DNA of 64,000 bases, from the NCBI GenBank assembly GCA_963724975.1, contig CAVRXB010000001.1, positions 496,001-560,000 on the forward strand. Direction: 5' to 3'. The notes beneath the pieces were generated by a model. It saw nothing but the letters and a program-made list of their open reading frames with translations, ran no database searches and was not told the DNA's origin. The translations under genes and the position numbers were made by a program. The stretch is from CAIWHR01 sp963724975 (GTDB lineage Bacteria > Pseudomonadota > Gammaproteobacteria > Burkholderiales > Casimicrobiaceae). Below are positions 45,801 to 54,048 of the stretch, in pieces (position 1 is the first letter of the stretch; every line of letters begins with the position of its first letter).

Positions 45801-47957
45801 GCCGCGTTCGTGAACGTGCATCCCGAGTACATCGACACGCTTCGCTTGTTCTACCCGCGGCCGCCCGGCCGCGCGACTGCCGTCACCCGTGCGATCGAGA
45901 GCGGCAGCGTGTGCACGATTGCCGACGTCCTCGCCGATCCGGAGTATCAGATCGCCGCAGCGTCGGCGACCGGAGGCTTCCGCAGCATTCTGGCGGTGCC
46001 GCTGATGCGGGACGGCAAAGCGGTCGGCGGCATCGCGGTGGGGAGGCCGGAGCCGGGCGACTTCCCGGAATCGCAGGTCATGCTCCTGCAGACCTTCGCC
46101 GATCAGGCGGTGATCGCTATCGAGAACGTGCGGCTGTTCAAAGAACTCGAGCAGCGCAACAGCGCGCTGGCGGAGTCCCTCGAGCAGCAGACCGCAACGA
46201 GCGACATTCTGCGCGTGATCAGCCAATCGCCGCGGGATGTGCAGCCCGTCTTCGATACCATCGCAGCGGCGGCGTTCAAGCTGTGCCGCGCAAACTCGGC
46301 GACCGTATCTACGTACGATGGCAAATCGATCACGCTGGCGGCGTTTGCCAACTGGGATGCCGGTGCGGACGACGCGATGCGAAGCGCGTTCCCGCGGCCC
46401 GCCGGCAACGATACCGCGCATGGCCGCGCCATTGTGACCGGCGGCGTGGTCGCGATCCCTGACATTCTCCAGGACCCCGAGTATGGGATCACGCCGGCGT
46501 CGCTTGCCGGAAACACGCGCAGCATTCTCGCTGTGCCGCTGTTGCGCGCCGGCGAGCCTGTCGGGGCCATCGGCGTCGGCCGCACCCTCGGGCCATTCCC
46601 CGACAAGCAGGTTGCTTTGCTCCAGACGTTCGCCGATCAGGCGGTGATCGCTATCGAGAACGTCCGGTTGTTCACGGAACTCGAAGCGCGGACCACCGAG
46701 CTGACGCAATCGGTCGGAGAGCTGAAGGCGCTTGGTGAGGTGGGGCAGGCGGTGAGTTCGACGCTCGATCTTGAGACGGTACTTTCCACCATCGTCTCTC
46801 GCGCGGCCCAACTCGCCGGCATGGATGGCGGATCGATTTGGGAGTACGACGAAGCGAGTGAGGAATTTTACCTGCGGGCGACCGACCGGCTGCCCGAGGA
46901 GCTGGTCGAAGCACTCCGGGCCACGCCCATCCGGAAAGGAGAGGGCGCGCTGGGGCGATTAGCGCTGACAGGCGAGCCCGTCGAAATCCGCGACATCGCG
47001 GACGAAAGCACCTACCAAAGCCGAGTACGGGAGGTCACCATTCGATCTGGCTATCGATCAGTATTGGCAGTGCCGCTCCTATACGAGGAATGTCTGCTCG
47101 GCGCGTTGGCTGTTAACCGGAGTAACCCGGGCGACTTCGCCCTAGAGGTGATTGCGCTGCTGAAGACCTTCGCTACTCAATCTGCTCTGGCCATCCAGAA
47201 TGCGCGGCTCTTCCGCGAGATCGAGCACAAGAGTCGGCAGCTCGAGGTGGCGAGCCAGCACAAGAGCGAGTTCCTCGCCAATATGTCGCACGAATTGCGC
47301 ACGCCGCTCAACGCGATCATCGGCTTTTCCGAAGTGTTGTCCGAGCAGATGTTCGGCACGATCAACGACAAGCAGGCCGAATACCTGAAGGACATCCTCG
47401 AGTCGGGACGGCATTTGCTGTCCCTCATCAACGACATTCTCGACCTCTCCAAGATTGAGGCAGGCCGGATGGAGCTCGAGCCGTCCGACTTCGATTTGCC
47501 GGGAGCGATCGACAACGCGTTGATCCTCGTCCGCGAGCGGGCGAACCGGCACGGAATCACGCTTGCTCACACGGTCGACGAGCGCCTGGGGTCGATTCGC
47601 GGCGACGAGCGCAAGGTGAAGCAGGTACTTCTCAACCTGCTGTCCAATGCGTTGAAGTTCACGCCCGAAGGCGGGCGGATCGATGTCCGCGCCCGGGTGC
47701 AGAACGGTGCCGCCGAGATTTCGGTAACGGACACCGGCGTCGGCATCGCGCCGGAGGATCAGGCGACGGTGTTCGAGGAGTTTCGCCAGGTTGGAACCGC
47801 GTCGAAGAAAGTCGAGGGGACTGGCCTCGGTCTCGCCATTTCACGCAAGTTCATCGAGCTGCATGGCGGAACGATCGGCGTAACGAGCACGCCCGGCGCC
47901 GGTTCGACCTTTGCATTCACGTTGCCGCTGCCGCAATCGTCGCATCACAACGGCTGA
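42849..47957 (+). CDS. Hybrid-free sensor histidine kinase with eight tandem GAF domains
   Basis: 1702-residue soluble kinase; no membrane segment or receiver domain is visible. Eight GAF units end at recurring TFADQAVIAIENVRLF-type helices near residues 190, 368, 547, 726, 904, 1084, 1261 and 1440. Most are joined by the nearly invariant linker EQQTATSDILRVISQS. Then HisKA with the phosphoacceptor His1481 in NMSHELRTPLN, and HATPase with N-box LLNLLSNALKF, G1 DTGVGI and G2 GTGLGLAISRKF. The repeat period is 530-540 bases. No response regulator is adjacent. Its stop overlaps the convergent acyl-CoA synthetase gene by 13 bases. Confidence 0.93.
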   Translation: MPMTARGTAAKAKRVRTTKSPSRIAEKPRTLGVQLTEAREQQAATAEILRVISRSPADVQPVFETIAAHALRLCDASFSTCCKFDGELIHLAALHHMNPEGVAAFHAAYPCPPNRGGTTQRAILTGSVVHIPDVLQDPEYVYHDAAKSAAFRSVLSVPLLRDGLPMGAISVFKAAPKPFADTQIDLLKTFADQAVIAIENVRLFNETKEALDQQTATARILQAISSSPGDLQPVLETVVEAAAQFCGAPDVFIMRLDDDLLRGAAAVGPFASVLAQGAGSIGAVAIPVVRGSVSGRSVLERRIIHVRDLAAESDEEYPEGRELQRRFGHRTIVVAPLLREGVPLGAICLFRTEVNPFSDKQLQLVQTFADQAVIAIENVRLFTELEERNRALAESLEQQTATSDILRVISQSPTDVQPVFDTIAAAALKLCNASSAVVTRFDGELIRLAALANVGTEGADALRRRYPRPPGRDTANARAILTRTVVAIPDTLEDVDYEIGAGTTAAPFRGILAVPLLRDGTPTGTISIARPEPGPFPETQIELLKTFADQAVIAIENVRLFKELEQRNSALTEALEQQTATSDILRVISQSPRDVQPVFDTIAAAAFKLCRASSATLFTFDGELIRLASFANVNPEGADAVRRTYPRPPSRDTAATRAVLTGRVVAIPDVLEDAEYAVTASSGAAGFRSVLSVPLIRNRSPIGAISVGKPEPGLFPDEQIALLQTFADQAVIAIENVRLFTELGERNRDLTEALEQQTATSDILRVISQSQTDVQPVFDTIVRRVMSLCDAAFSGVYLLDGETLSLAATAGLSAEERAVFRKGFPRKIGPDTVTGRAALEHRVVQTHDLVNDPEFAHAPGSWVGARTVLGVPLMRDGKVIGAIGVWRAEIKPFSDTQIALLQTFADQAVIAIENVRLFNELETRNHDLTEALEQQTATSDILRVISQSQTDVQPVFDTIARSVLALCRAQFANVFTYDGKLIHLAAFVNVHPEYIDTLRLFYPRPPGRATAVTRAIESGSVCTIADVLADPEYQIAAASATGGFRSILAVPLMRDGKAVGGIAVGRPEPGDFPESQVMLLQTFADQAVIAIENVRLFKELEQRNSALAESLEQQTATSDILRVISQSPRDVQPVFDTIAAAAFKLCRANSATVSTYDGKSITLAAFANWDAGADDAMRSAFPRPAGNDTAHGRAIVTGGVVAIPDILQDPEYGITPASLAGNTRSILAVPLLRAGEPVGAIGVGRTLGPFPDKQVALLQTFADQAVIAIENVRLFTELEARTTELTQSVGELKALGEVGQAVSSTLDLETVLSTIVSRAAQLAGMDGGSIWEYDEASEEFYLRATDRLPEELVEALRATPIRKGEGALGRLALTGEPVEIRDIADESTYQSRVREVTIRSGYRSVLAVPLLYEECLLGALAVNRSNPGDFALEVIALLKTFATQSALAIQNARLFREIEHKSRQLEVASQHKSEFLANMSHELRTPLNAIIGFSEVLSEQMFGTINDKQAEYLKDILESGRHLLSLINDILDLSKIEAGRMELEPSDFDLPGAIDNALILVRERANRHGITLAHTVDERLGSIRGDERKVKQVLLNLLSNALKFTPEGGRIDVRARVQNGAAEISVTDTGVGIAPEDQATVFEEFRQVGTASKKVEGTGLGLAISRKFIELHGGTIGVTSTPGAGSTFAFTLPLPQSSHHNG

Positions 47958-49511
47958 CGCATCGACGCAAGGCGCTCGCGCAGCGCAGTCTTCAACACCT
48001 TGCCGGCGTTGTTCTTCGGCAGCTCGTCGACAAAGAAGTACACCTTCGGACGTTTGAAACGCGCGATCCGGTCGAGGCAGAGCATATCGAGGGCTTGCTC
48101 GAGGTTCCGATGAGCCGTGGGATCCGTCGCATCGCCGCGCGCCACGATGCACGCGACGACCTCCTCGCCCCACTCGGGATGCGAACGGCCGATCACCGCA
48201 ACTTCGGCGACATCGGGGTGACTCTGCAACACCTCTTCGACTTCACGCGGGTAGATGTTCGAGCCACCGCTGATGATGAGGTCCTTTGACCGATCTTTGA
48301 GAGTAAGGAACCCGTCGGCGTCGAGCGAGCCGACATCTCCGGTGTGCAGCCAGCCGTTCGCGAGCGCTGCTGCGCTCGCCTGCGGATTCATCCAATAGCC
48401 GGCCATCACCGTGGGACCGCGCACCAGGACTTCGCCGACATTGCCTTGCGGCAACGGCATGTCGTCGGTGCCGGCTACGATCACGTCGATACCGTGTTGC
48501 GCGATCCCCACCGAACCGAGCCGCGCATCGTCGCCGCGTGCGATCGCATCGGTGAGCAGCGCACGGTTCATCGCGGTAATCGTCATCGGCGACTCGCCCT
48601 GTCCATAGATCTGCGCGAGGCGGGGCCCGAGCGCCGCGAACGCCGCCTTGCAATCGGCGACATACATCGGGCCGCCGCCAAAGACGATGCTCTTCAGATG
48701 ATCGAGCCGCGCGGCAGGTATCGCGGTGGAGTCGACGAGCCGCTTCACCATGGTGGGAGCCGCAAAAAAAAGCGCGTGGTCAAAGACGTCGATCAGCTCG
48801 ACAATTTCAGCCGGATCGAAGCCGCCCGATTCCGGAACGACGTTGGTCGCGCCGGCGAGAACGTGCGGGAGCACATAGAGCCCCGAACCATGCGACAAGG
48901 GCGCGGCATGCAGGATCGCGTCGCCTGGCGCCACGGTTTCGACGTCCGTCAGGAAGCAATCGCTCATCGCCCGCAGATTGCCGTGGGTGATGACCACACC
49001 CTTCGGTCGGCCCGTCGTGCCGCTCGTGTAGAAGAGCCATGCCGGATCCGGCGGCGACGCACGCCACAGGCTCGCTGCGCAGTTGCGCGGCGCACAGTCG
49101 CGCGTACTCGGCGCCGCCAAGCTCGACGACGCGCTCGAGCGATGCGCCCTCGATCTCTGCCTGCCATCGCGCATCGACGAATGCAAAGCGGGCGCCGCTG
49201 TCTTCGAGGATGAATGCGAGCTCCCGCGCATGCAGCTTCGCGTTGACCGGCACCGCGACGAGACCCGCCCACCAGCAACCGAACAGCGCTTCGATGTATT
49301 CGGGGGCGTTGCGCGAGACGATCGCCACGCGCTCACCTTTGACAAGCCCCGTGGCATCGAACGCGCCCGCGATGCGCGCGACGCGACCCGCGAGCGTCGC
49401 GTAATCGCCCACGACGCGATCCGCCAGCGCGAGAGCCGCCGATCGGGGCCAGCGTCGGCCCGCGTGCGCAAGCAGCGCCGCAACGTTGCCGGACGGTGGG
49501 ACGTCGTCCAT
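47945..49511 (-). pseudogene. AMP-dependent acyl-CoA synthetase/ligase, frameshifted as given
   Basis: Activates a carboxylic acid to its CoA thioester. The N-terminal frame (MDDVPPSGN to QLRSEPVACVA) covers about 150 residues. The rest continues one base on with the AMP-binding P-loop YTSGTTGRPKGVV, the adenine-site segment, YGQGESPM, TGDVGSLDADGFL and the C-terminal catalytic Lys in PKNNAGKVLK. A single extra base near 49045-49062 explains the break; otherwise about 520 residues, normal. The fatty/aryl acid specificity is not evident. Confidence 0.83.
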
Positions 49512-49577
49512 GAGTCGCCGCAGTGTAGCCCGTGCGCTCCGCCCGCTACAATGGAATGCTCATTCGACGACAACGAG

Positions 49578-50594
49578 ATGCCGATGTCGCTGCCAACCCT
49601 GATGCGCCACATCGTTGCCCGCGAGCCGGGCCCGCCCGAGGTGCTCACGCTGACCGACGGCCCCGTGCCCGAGCCGAAACCCGGCGAGGTCCTGATCGAG
49701 GTCGCCGCGGCCGGCGTGAACCGCCCGGATTGCCTGCAGCGCGCAGGCGCGTACCCGCCGCCACCGGATGCGTCGCCGATCATCGGGCTCGAGGTCGCCG
49801 GCAAAATCGTGACTTGCGGCGAAGGCGTCGCGGACTGGCGCACCGGGGATGCCGTTTGCGCGTTGACGCCCGGCGGAGGTTACGCCGAGTACTGCACCAC
49901 GCCCGCCGGTTTCTGCCTGCCAGTACCGAAGGGGCTCACTCTGATCGAGGCGGCGAGCCTGCCCGAAACATTCTTCACCGTGTGGAACAATCTCGTCGAC
50001 CGCGGACAGCTTCGCCGTGACGAAACGGTGCTGATCCATGGCGGCACGAGCGGCATCGGCTTGACCGCGATACAAGTCGCGCGCCACTTCGGCGCTACGG
50101 CGATCGCGACCGCCGGCAGCGATGACAAAGTGAAATTCTGCCTCGCCACGGGCGCTGCGCATGCGATCAATTACCGGACGCACGATTTTGTGGCCGAGGT
50201 CGCGCGCATCACCGACAAGCGCGGCGTCGACATCGTGCTCGACATGGTCGGCGGCGATTACATCGAAAAAAACCTGAAGTGCCTGGCGCTCGAGGGGCGG
50301 CTCGTCATCATCGCGTTTCTGCACGGCAGCCGCGTCGAGGTCGACTGGCGCCGCATCATGCTGAAGCGCCTGACGGTGACGGGATCGACGCTGCGCGCAA
50401 GCCCGCAGGAGCGAAAGGTCGCGATCGCGCAGGCGTTGCGGCGCGAGATCTGGCCTGCCCTCGAAAGCGGCGAGGTGAAAACCGTTGTCCATCGTGAGTT
50501 CCCGCTGGCCGAGGCCGCGGCTGCACACGCGCTGATGGAATCGAGCGCGCATGTCGGCAAGATCGTGCTCGTCGTGCGCGAACAGCTTCAGTAG
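49578..50594 (+). CDS. NAD(P)H:quinone oxidoreductase, zinc-free MDR family (PIG3-like)
   Basis: 338-residue medium-chain reductase. N-terminal MRHIVAREPGPPEVL, substrate domain GVNRPDCLQRAGAYPPPP, GLEVAGKIV, and nucleotide site VLIHGGTSGIGLTAIQVA. No catalytic or structural zinc ligands. Three closely spaced ATGs (49578, 49584, 49602) are possible starts; the first is used. Divergent from the acyl-CoA synthetase gene; the 3' end overlaps the convergent SDR gene by seven bases. Confidence 0.9.
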   Translation: MPMSLPTLMRHIVAREPGPPEVLTLTDGPVPEPKPGEVLIEVAAAGVNRPDCLQRAGAYPPPPDASPIIGLEVAGKIVTCGEGVADWRTGDAVCALTPGGGYAEYCTTPAGFCLPVPKGLTLIEAASLPETFFTVWNNLVDRGQLRRDETVLIHGGTSGIGLTAIQVARHFGATAIATAGSDDKVKFCLATGAAHAINYRTHDFVAEVARITDKRGVDIVLDMVGGDYIEKNLKCLALEGRLVIIAFLHGSRVEVDWRRIMLKRLTVTGSTLRASPQERKVAIAQALRREIWPALESGEVKTVVHREFPLAEAAAAHALMESSAHVGKIVLVVREQLQ

Positions 50595-51334
50595 GTCGCG
50601 CGCCCGCCCGACAAGTCGAACACGGCGCCCGTCGAGAAGCTGCACTCCTCGCTCGCGAGCCAGCATACGAGCGCGGCGATCTCGTCGACGCCGCCAAAAC
50701 GCCCGAGAGGAATCTTCGACAGCATGAAATCGATGTGCTGCTGCGACATCTGATCGAAGATCGCCGTGCGCACGGCCGCCGGCGTTACGCAGTTCACACG
50801 GATGCCGGTCTTCGCGAGCTCCTTGCCAAGAGATTTGGTGAGCCCGATCACGCCGGCCTTCGACGTGCTGTACGCCGACGCGTTCGGGTTGCCCTCCTTG
50901 CCGGCGACCGACGCGATGTTGACGATACGACCGTAATCGTTCTTGAGCATCGCCGGCACGATGGCCCGGTTGCAATAGAAGAGGCCGTTGAGATTGATAT
51001 CGATGACTTGCCGCCACGCGTCGATCGGATATTCCCACGTCGTGGTATTCGGCCCGGTAATGCCGGCCGAGCAGATGAGAACATCGATTCTTCCCAAAGC
51101 GCGCAGGGCGTCCTGCGCGGCGTGCGCGACGGCGGCCGGATCGGCGACATCGAATGCCTGCGTCCGCGTGCCGCGCGCGAGCGCAGCTTCTGCCCGGGAC
51201 AGCGCCGCGGCATCGCGGTCCCACAGCGAGACCGTCGCGCCGCTCGCAAGGAGCCGCTGCGCGATTGCAAAGCCAATGCCGGCGGCACCGCCGGTCACGA
51301 TCGCCGTCCGGTTCACGAAATCCAGTTGATTCAT
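50588..51334 (-). CDS. Short-chain dehydrogenase/reductase
   Basis: 248-residue classical SDR. Nucleotide motif TGGAAGIG, CSAGITG in place of NNAG, catalytic Ser/Tyr/Lys in IVNIASVAG ... SAYSTSKAG, and C-terminal SGGRATY. The Asp at the end of strand 2 (LWDRD) favours NAD. The substrate is not predictable; 3-oxoacyl or sugar acid reductases look similar. Start at the ATG at 51334. Confidence 0.9.
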   Translation of the reverse strand: MNQLDFVNRTAIVTGGAAGIGFAIAQRLLASGATVSLWDRDAAALSRAEAALARGTRTQAFDVADPAAVAHAAQDALRALGRIDVLICSAGITGPNTTTWEYPIDAWRQVIDINLNGLFYCNRAIVPAMLKNDYGRIVNIASVAGKEGNPNASAYSTSKAGVIGLTKSLGKELAKTGIRVNCVTPAAVRTAIFDQMSQQHIDFMLSKIPLGRFGGVDEIAALVCWLASEECSFSTGAVFDLSGGRATY

Positions 51335-51360
51335 CGTCCGCTTCCTTGTTTCCCGCACGA

Positions 51361-52053
51361 TCAACGAACGAGCTGCAGCAGCCCGAAGACGAGCGCCAGC
51401 ACGACGGCGACAGCGACCACCGCCACCATCGCATAGAGCATGTTGCGCGTCTCGCTTTGGAACACGAGCAGATCGTCGACGAGCTCCGCCACCTGCGCAT
51501 TGGTCGCCATCGACTCGACAGGATAGGACTCGACAGCCGGGGCGCCATTCTCGCGCGGCTCCGGCACGTCGATGGGCAGGATCATCGCGAAGCTCGTGAC
51601 GGGCAGCGTGCGAAACGACGTGGTGTCCCAGATCTTGGTCCGCACATCGCTCCGCAGTCCATACGAAAGGCCTCGGGTTTCGCGCGCCGACACGCGTTCG
51701 CCGGCATCGACAAAGAACTTGTTGGGCAGCCGCCCCGATAGCGCGACGCGCAGCAGCGGCTCGAACTTGTCGGCCGCCATGCCGAGGTTGATCTGGAATT
51801 TGGCGGGAGCGAATTCCGGCCCGCGACCTGATTCGTCGATATAGATAAGTGAGCCGATCGCACCGTTGCCGCGCATCCCGTTCGTCTTGCGCTCGCGAAT
51901 GCGCAGCACCCCGGACAGCGACTCGAGCCGCCCGCCAGTTGCGAGCTCGACGGTTTCCCCTTTTGCGAGCGCGACCTTCATCACGAGCACGCTGTCCTTG
52001 CCCTCCTCGATGACGAGTCGGGCTTTCGTCGGCTTGAAACTCACGAGCGGCAT
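51361..52053 (-). CDS. Unrecognised protein with C-terminal membrane anchor
   Basis: 230 residues. The first 180 are soluble with a beta-rich look (LVIEEGKDSVLVMKVALAKGE), a Glu/Asp-rich segment follows, and the last 25 form one strong hydrophobic helix (YAMVAVVAVAVVLALVFGLLQL) ending VR. No signal peptide. I do not recognise a family. Adjacent to the SDR gene by 26 bases on the same strand, so they may be cotranscribed. Confidence 0.6.
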   Translation of the reverse strand: MPLVSFKPTKARLVIEEGKDSVLVMKVALAKGETVELATGGRLESLSGVLRIRERKTNGMRGNGAIGSLIYIDESGRGPEFAPAKFQINLGMAADKFEPLLRVALSGRLPNKFFVDAGERVSARETRGLSYGLRSDVRTKIWDTTSFRTLPVTSFAMILPIDVPEPRENGAPAVESYPVESMATNAQVAELVDDLLVFQSETRNMLYAMVAVVAVAVVLALVFGLLQLVR

Positions 52054-52140
52054 GGACGGGCGTATTCCGGCGATCCCAAGCGGCGCGTCGACGGGCCCTG
52101 CGTATCCGCCCGCGGCGCCGGTCTACGATGCCTTTGCGCG

Positions 52141-52173
52141 TGCCGGCAGAAGAAATCGAACCCACAACCAACG
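52141..52173 (-). repeat. 3' fragment of tRNA-Thr (attachment-site-like)
   Basis: On the minus strand this matches the acceptor 3' side and T-arm of the intact tRNA-Thr at 58365-58437 at 30 of 33 positions (TGCCGGCAG, ATCGAACCCAC and ACCAACG shared). Similarity fades beyond, with no D-arm or 5' acceptor strand. Substitutions break the T-stem, so it is not functional. Same orientation as the complete tRNA, 6.2 kb away. Confidence 0.7.
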
Positions 52174-52333
52174 CCTTACGAAGCGATCGCAGAGTTGCGG
52201 AACGTTTTCCAATCAAGCTGTTGGAACGCGCCCTACGATCCAGGTGCGCGGTCTTGAAATCGTGAAACGCGGGCAACCGCATGCTGCCAGAAAACAACGA
52301 AAAATACCCGGAAAGTTGGCAATGCGGTGATTG

Positions 52334-52362
52334 TTGTAGACCACGAAAAATACGTTCACAAT
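52334..52362 (+). promoter_or_regulatory. Possible promoter of the oxidase operon
   Basis: TTGTAG, 17 bases, CACAAT within the most AT-rich stretch of the region, about 280 bases before the first oxidase gene. The match to sigma-70 is only moderate. Confidence 0.25.
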
Positions 52363-52638
52363 ATATTATAAAGTGTCGTACCTCGTGGGACCGACTAAGG
52401 GAGAGCCGGCCCCGGCATTTCGGACGCAGATGAACTGGTTCAATTTTGACCATTCCGTCGAAGCCATCGCACTGTCGAAAAGCCAGACCGGGCCAAGCGG
52501 CGTGAGCGCGAGCCGCTACGCCCACCGCGCGGAGCGCCTCGGCTCGCAAGGCGCCACCCCCTGCCGCGCGGACAACCCGCCCAGCAGTTCATCGATTATC
52601 ATCCGCGCAGTTCTGTCCAATAAACGGGGATCGCCGCT

Positions 52639-53997
52639 ATGGTCTTAGCAATCGTATTGGTCCTGCTGGTGGTCGGCTCCGTCCTCTTTCATTACCTGAG
52701 TCCGTGGTACTTCACGCCAATCGCGTCGAATTGGGACTCGATCGATTCGACGGTGACACTCACGTTCTGGGTTACCGGGTTCGTCTTCGTCGTCGTCAAT
52801 CTGTTCATGGCCTACCTGGTCGTGCGTTACCGTCACCGGAAAGGACTGCAGGCGCATTACGAACCCGAGAACAAGAAGCTCGAGGGAGCGCTGATCCTGG
52901 CGACCTCGGTGGGCGTCATCGCGATGCTCGCCCCCGGGCTCTTCGCATGGGCGAAGCTGATCGATGTTCCCAAGGATGCACAAGTGCTGGAGGTCGTCGC
53001 CCGGCAGTGGAACTTCAACTATCGCTCTCCGGGCGCGGATGGCGTGCTCGGCACCGTCGACGCGCGTTATGTCAGCGACGAGAATCCGTTCGGCATGAAT
53101 CCGGACGATCCCAAGGGACAGGACGACGTCCTGATTTCGAGTCCTGAGTTGCATCTTCCCGTCGGCAAGCCCGTCAAGCTCGAACTTCGCTCGATCGATG
53201 TGCTCCATGATTTCACGGTGCCGCAATTCAGGTCCAAGATGAACATGGTCCCGGGGCTCGTCACCTACGTTTGGTACACGCCCACGCGGACCGGAACCTA
53301 CGACGTTTTCTGCGAGCAACTGTGCGGCGTCGCGCATTTCGCGATGCGGGCCAAGGTCGTCGTGGAAGAGGAGGCCGCGTTCAAGGCGTGGTACGCGGGC
53401 TACCCGACGTACGCTCAAGTGAGAGCGGAGGTTCCGGGCAATGCGGCCGCAGGCCAGGCGCTTTACGCGGTATGCGCTTCGTGCCATGGTGCGCAGGGCG
53501 AAGGCAATCCCGCGCTCAACGCGCCGAAGTTGAGCGGACAGGATGGCTGGTATCTCGTGCGGCAACTCAGGAATTTCAAGAGTGGCGCCCGCGGAACCAA
53601 CGACAAGGAAGTCTTCGGCAAGGTAATGGCGCCGATGGCGGCAACGTTGCCCGACGACGCCGCGATCAAGAACGTCGTCGCTTATATCAAGACACTGCCC
53701 GACACCCCCGCCCCGAACACGGTGAAGGGAAACGCGAAGGACGGCGCGGAGGCCTATGTCAGCACGTGCGGGGCGTGCCACGGCGGGAAAGGCCAGGGCG
53801 TGCAGGCAACGAATGCACCGCGGCTCAAAGGGATGAGCGACTGGTACATGGTCACCCAGCTCAAGAACTTCAGGCAGGGCATTCGCGGCACGCATCCGAA
53901 GGACCTGTACGGACCGCAGATGAACTTCATGGCCGCGATCCTGACGAATGACCGGGAAACCGATGACCTGGTCGCCTACATCGATACGTTGCGGTAA
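52639..53997 (+). CDS. Cytochrome c oxidase subunit II fused to two cytochrome c domains (caa3 type)
   Basis: 452 residues. Two N-terminal membrane helices, then the CuA cupredoxin domain with His190 (DVLHDF) and the cluster C225-x3-C229-x3-H233-x2-M236 (CEQLCGVAHFAM). Two c-type heme domains follow at C279 (CASCH) and C377 (CGACH), each followed by a similar GxxxWYxVxQLxNFxxGxRGT segment. Electrons pass from the hemes to CuA on the periplasmic face. One c domain is common in caa3 enzymes; two is less usual. First gene of the operon. Confidence 0.94.
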   Translation: MVLAIVLVLLVVGSVLFHYLSPWYFTPIASNWDSIDSTVTLTFWVTGFVFVVVNLFMAYLVVRYRHRKGLQAHYEPENKKLEGALILATSVGVIAMLAPGLFAWAKLIDVPKDAQVLEVVARQWNFNYRSPGADGVLGTVDARYVSDENPFGMNPDDPKGQDDVLISSPELHLPVGKPVKLELRSIDVLHDFTVPQFRSKMNMVPGLVTYVWYTPTRTGTYDVFCEQLCGVAHFAMRAKVVVEEEAAFKAWYAGYPTYAQVRAEVPGNAAAGQALYAVCASCHGAQGEGNPALNAPKLSGQDGWYLVRQLRNFKSGARGTNDKEVFGKVMAPMAATLPDDAAIKNVVAYIKTLPDTPAPNTVKGNAKDGAEAYVSTCGACHGGKGQGVQATNAPRLKGMSDWYMVTQLKNFRQGIRGTHPKDLYGPQMNFMAAILTNDRETDDLVAYIDTLR

Positions 53998-54048
53998 GAG
54001 AGTCCCTGACCGATCGAGCGTCACCGAGTTAGCAACGAGGACCTTGCG

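Larger units (their letters stand above)
52054..52638. other. 585-base gap upstream of the oxidase operon
   Basis: Contains a degraded tRNA 3' fragment at 52141-52173, an AT-rich stretch at about 52280-52390 and no supported gene; the 91-codon plus-strand frame from 52373 is not protein-like. The AT-rich part probably carries the oxidase operon promoter. Confidence 0.6.

Noticed and set aside
45156..46811. 551-codon minus-strand frame opposite the GAF kinase
   Set aside because: Its internal repetition simply mirrors the GAF repeats on the other strand.
42849..47957. Regular 530-540 base periodicity considered as a CRISPR or satellite array
   Set aside because: The period is far too long for CRISPR and the repeats are in-frame GAF domains.
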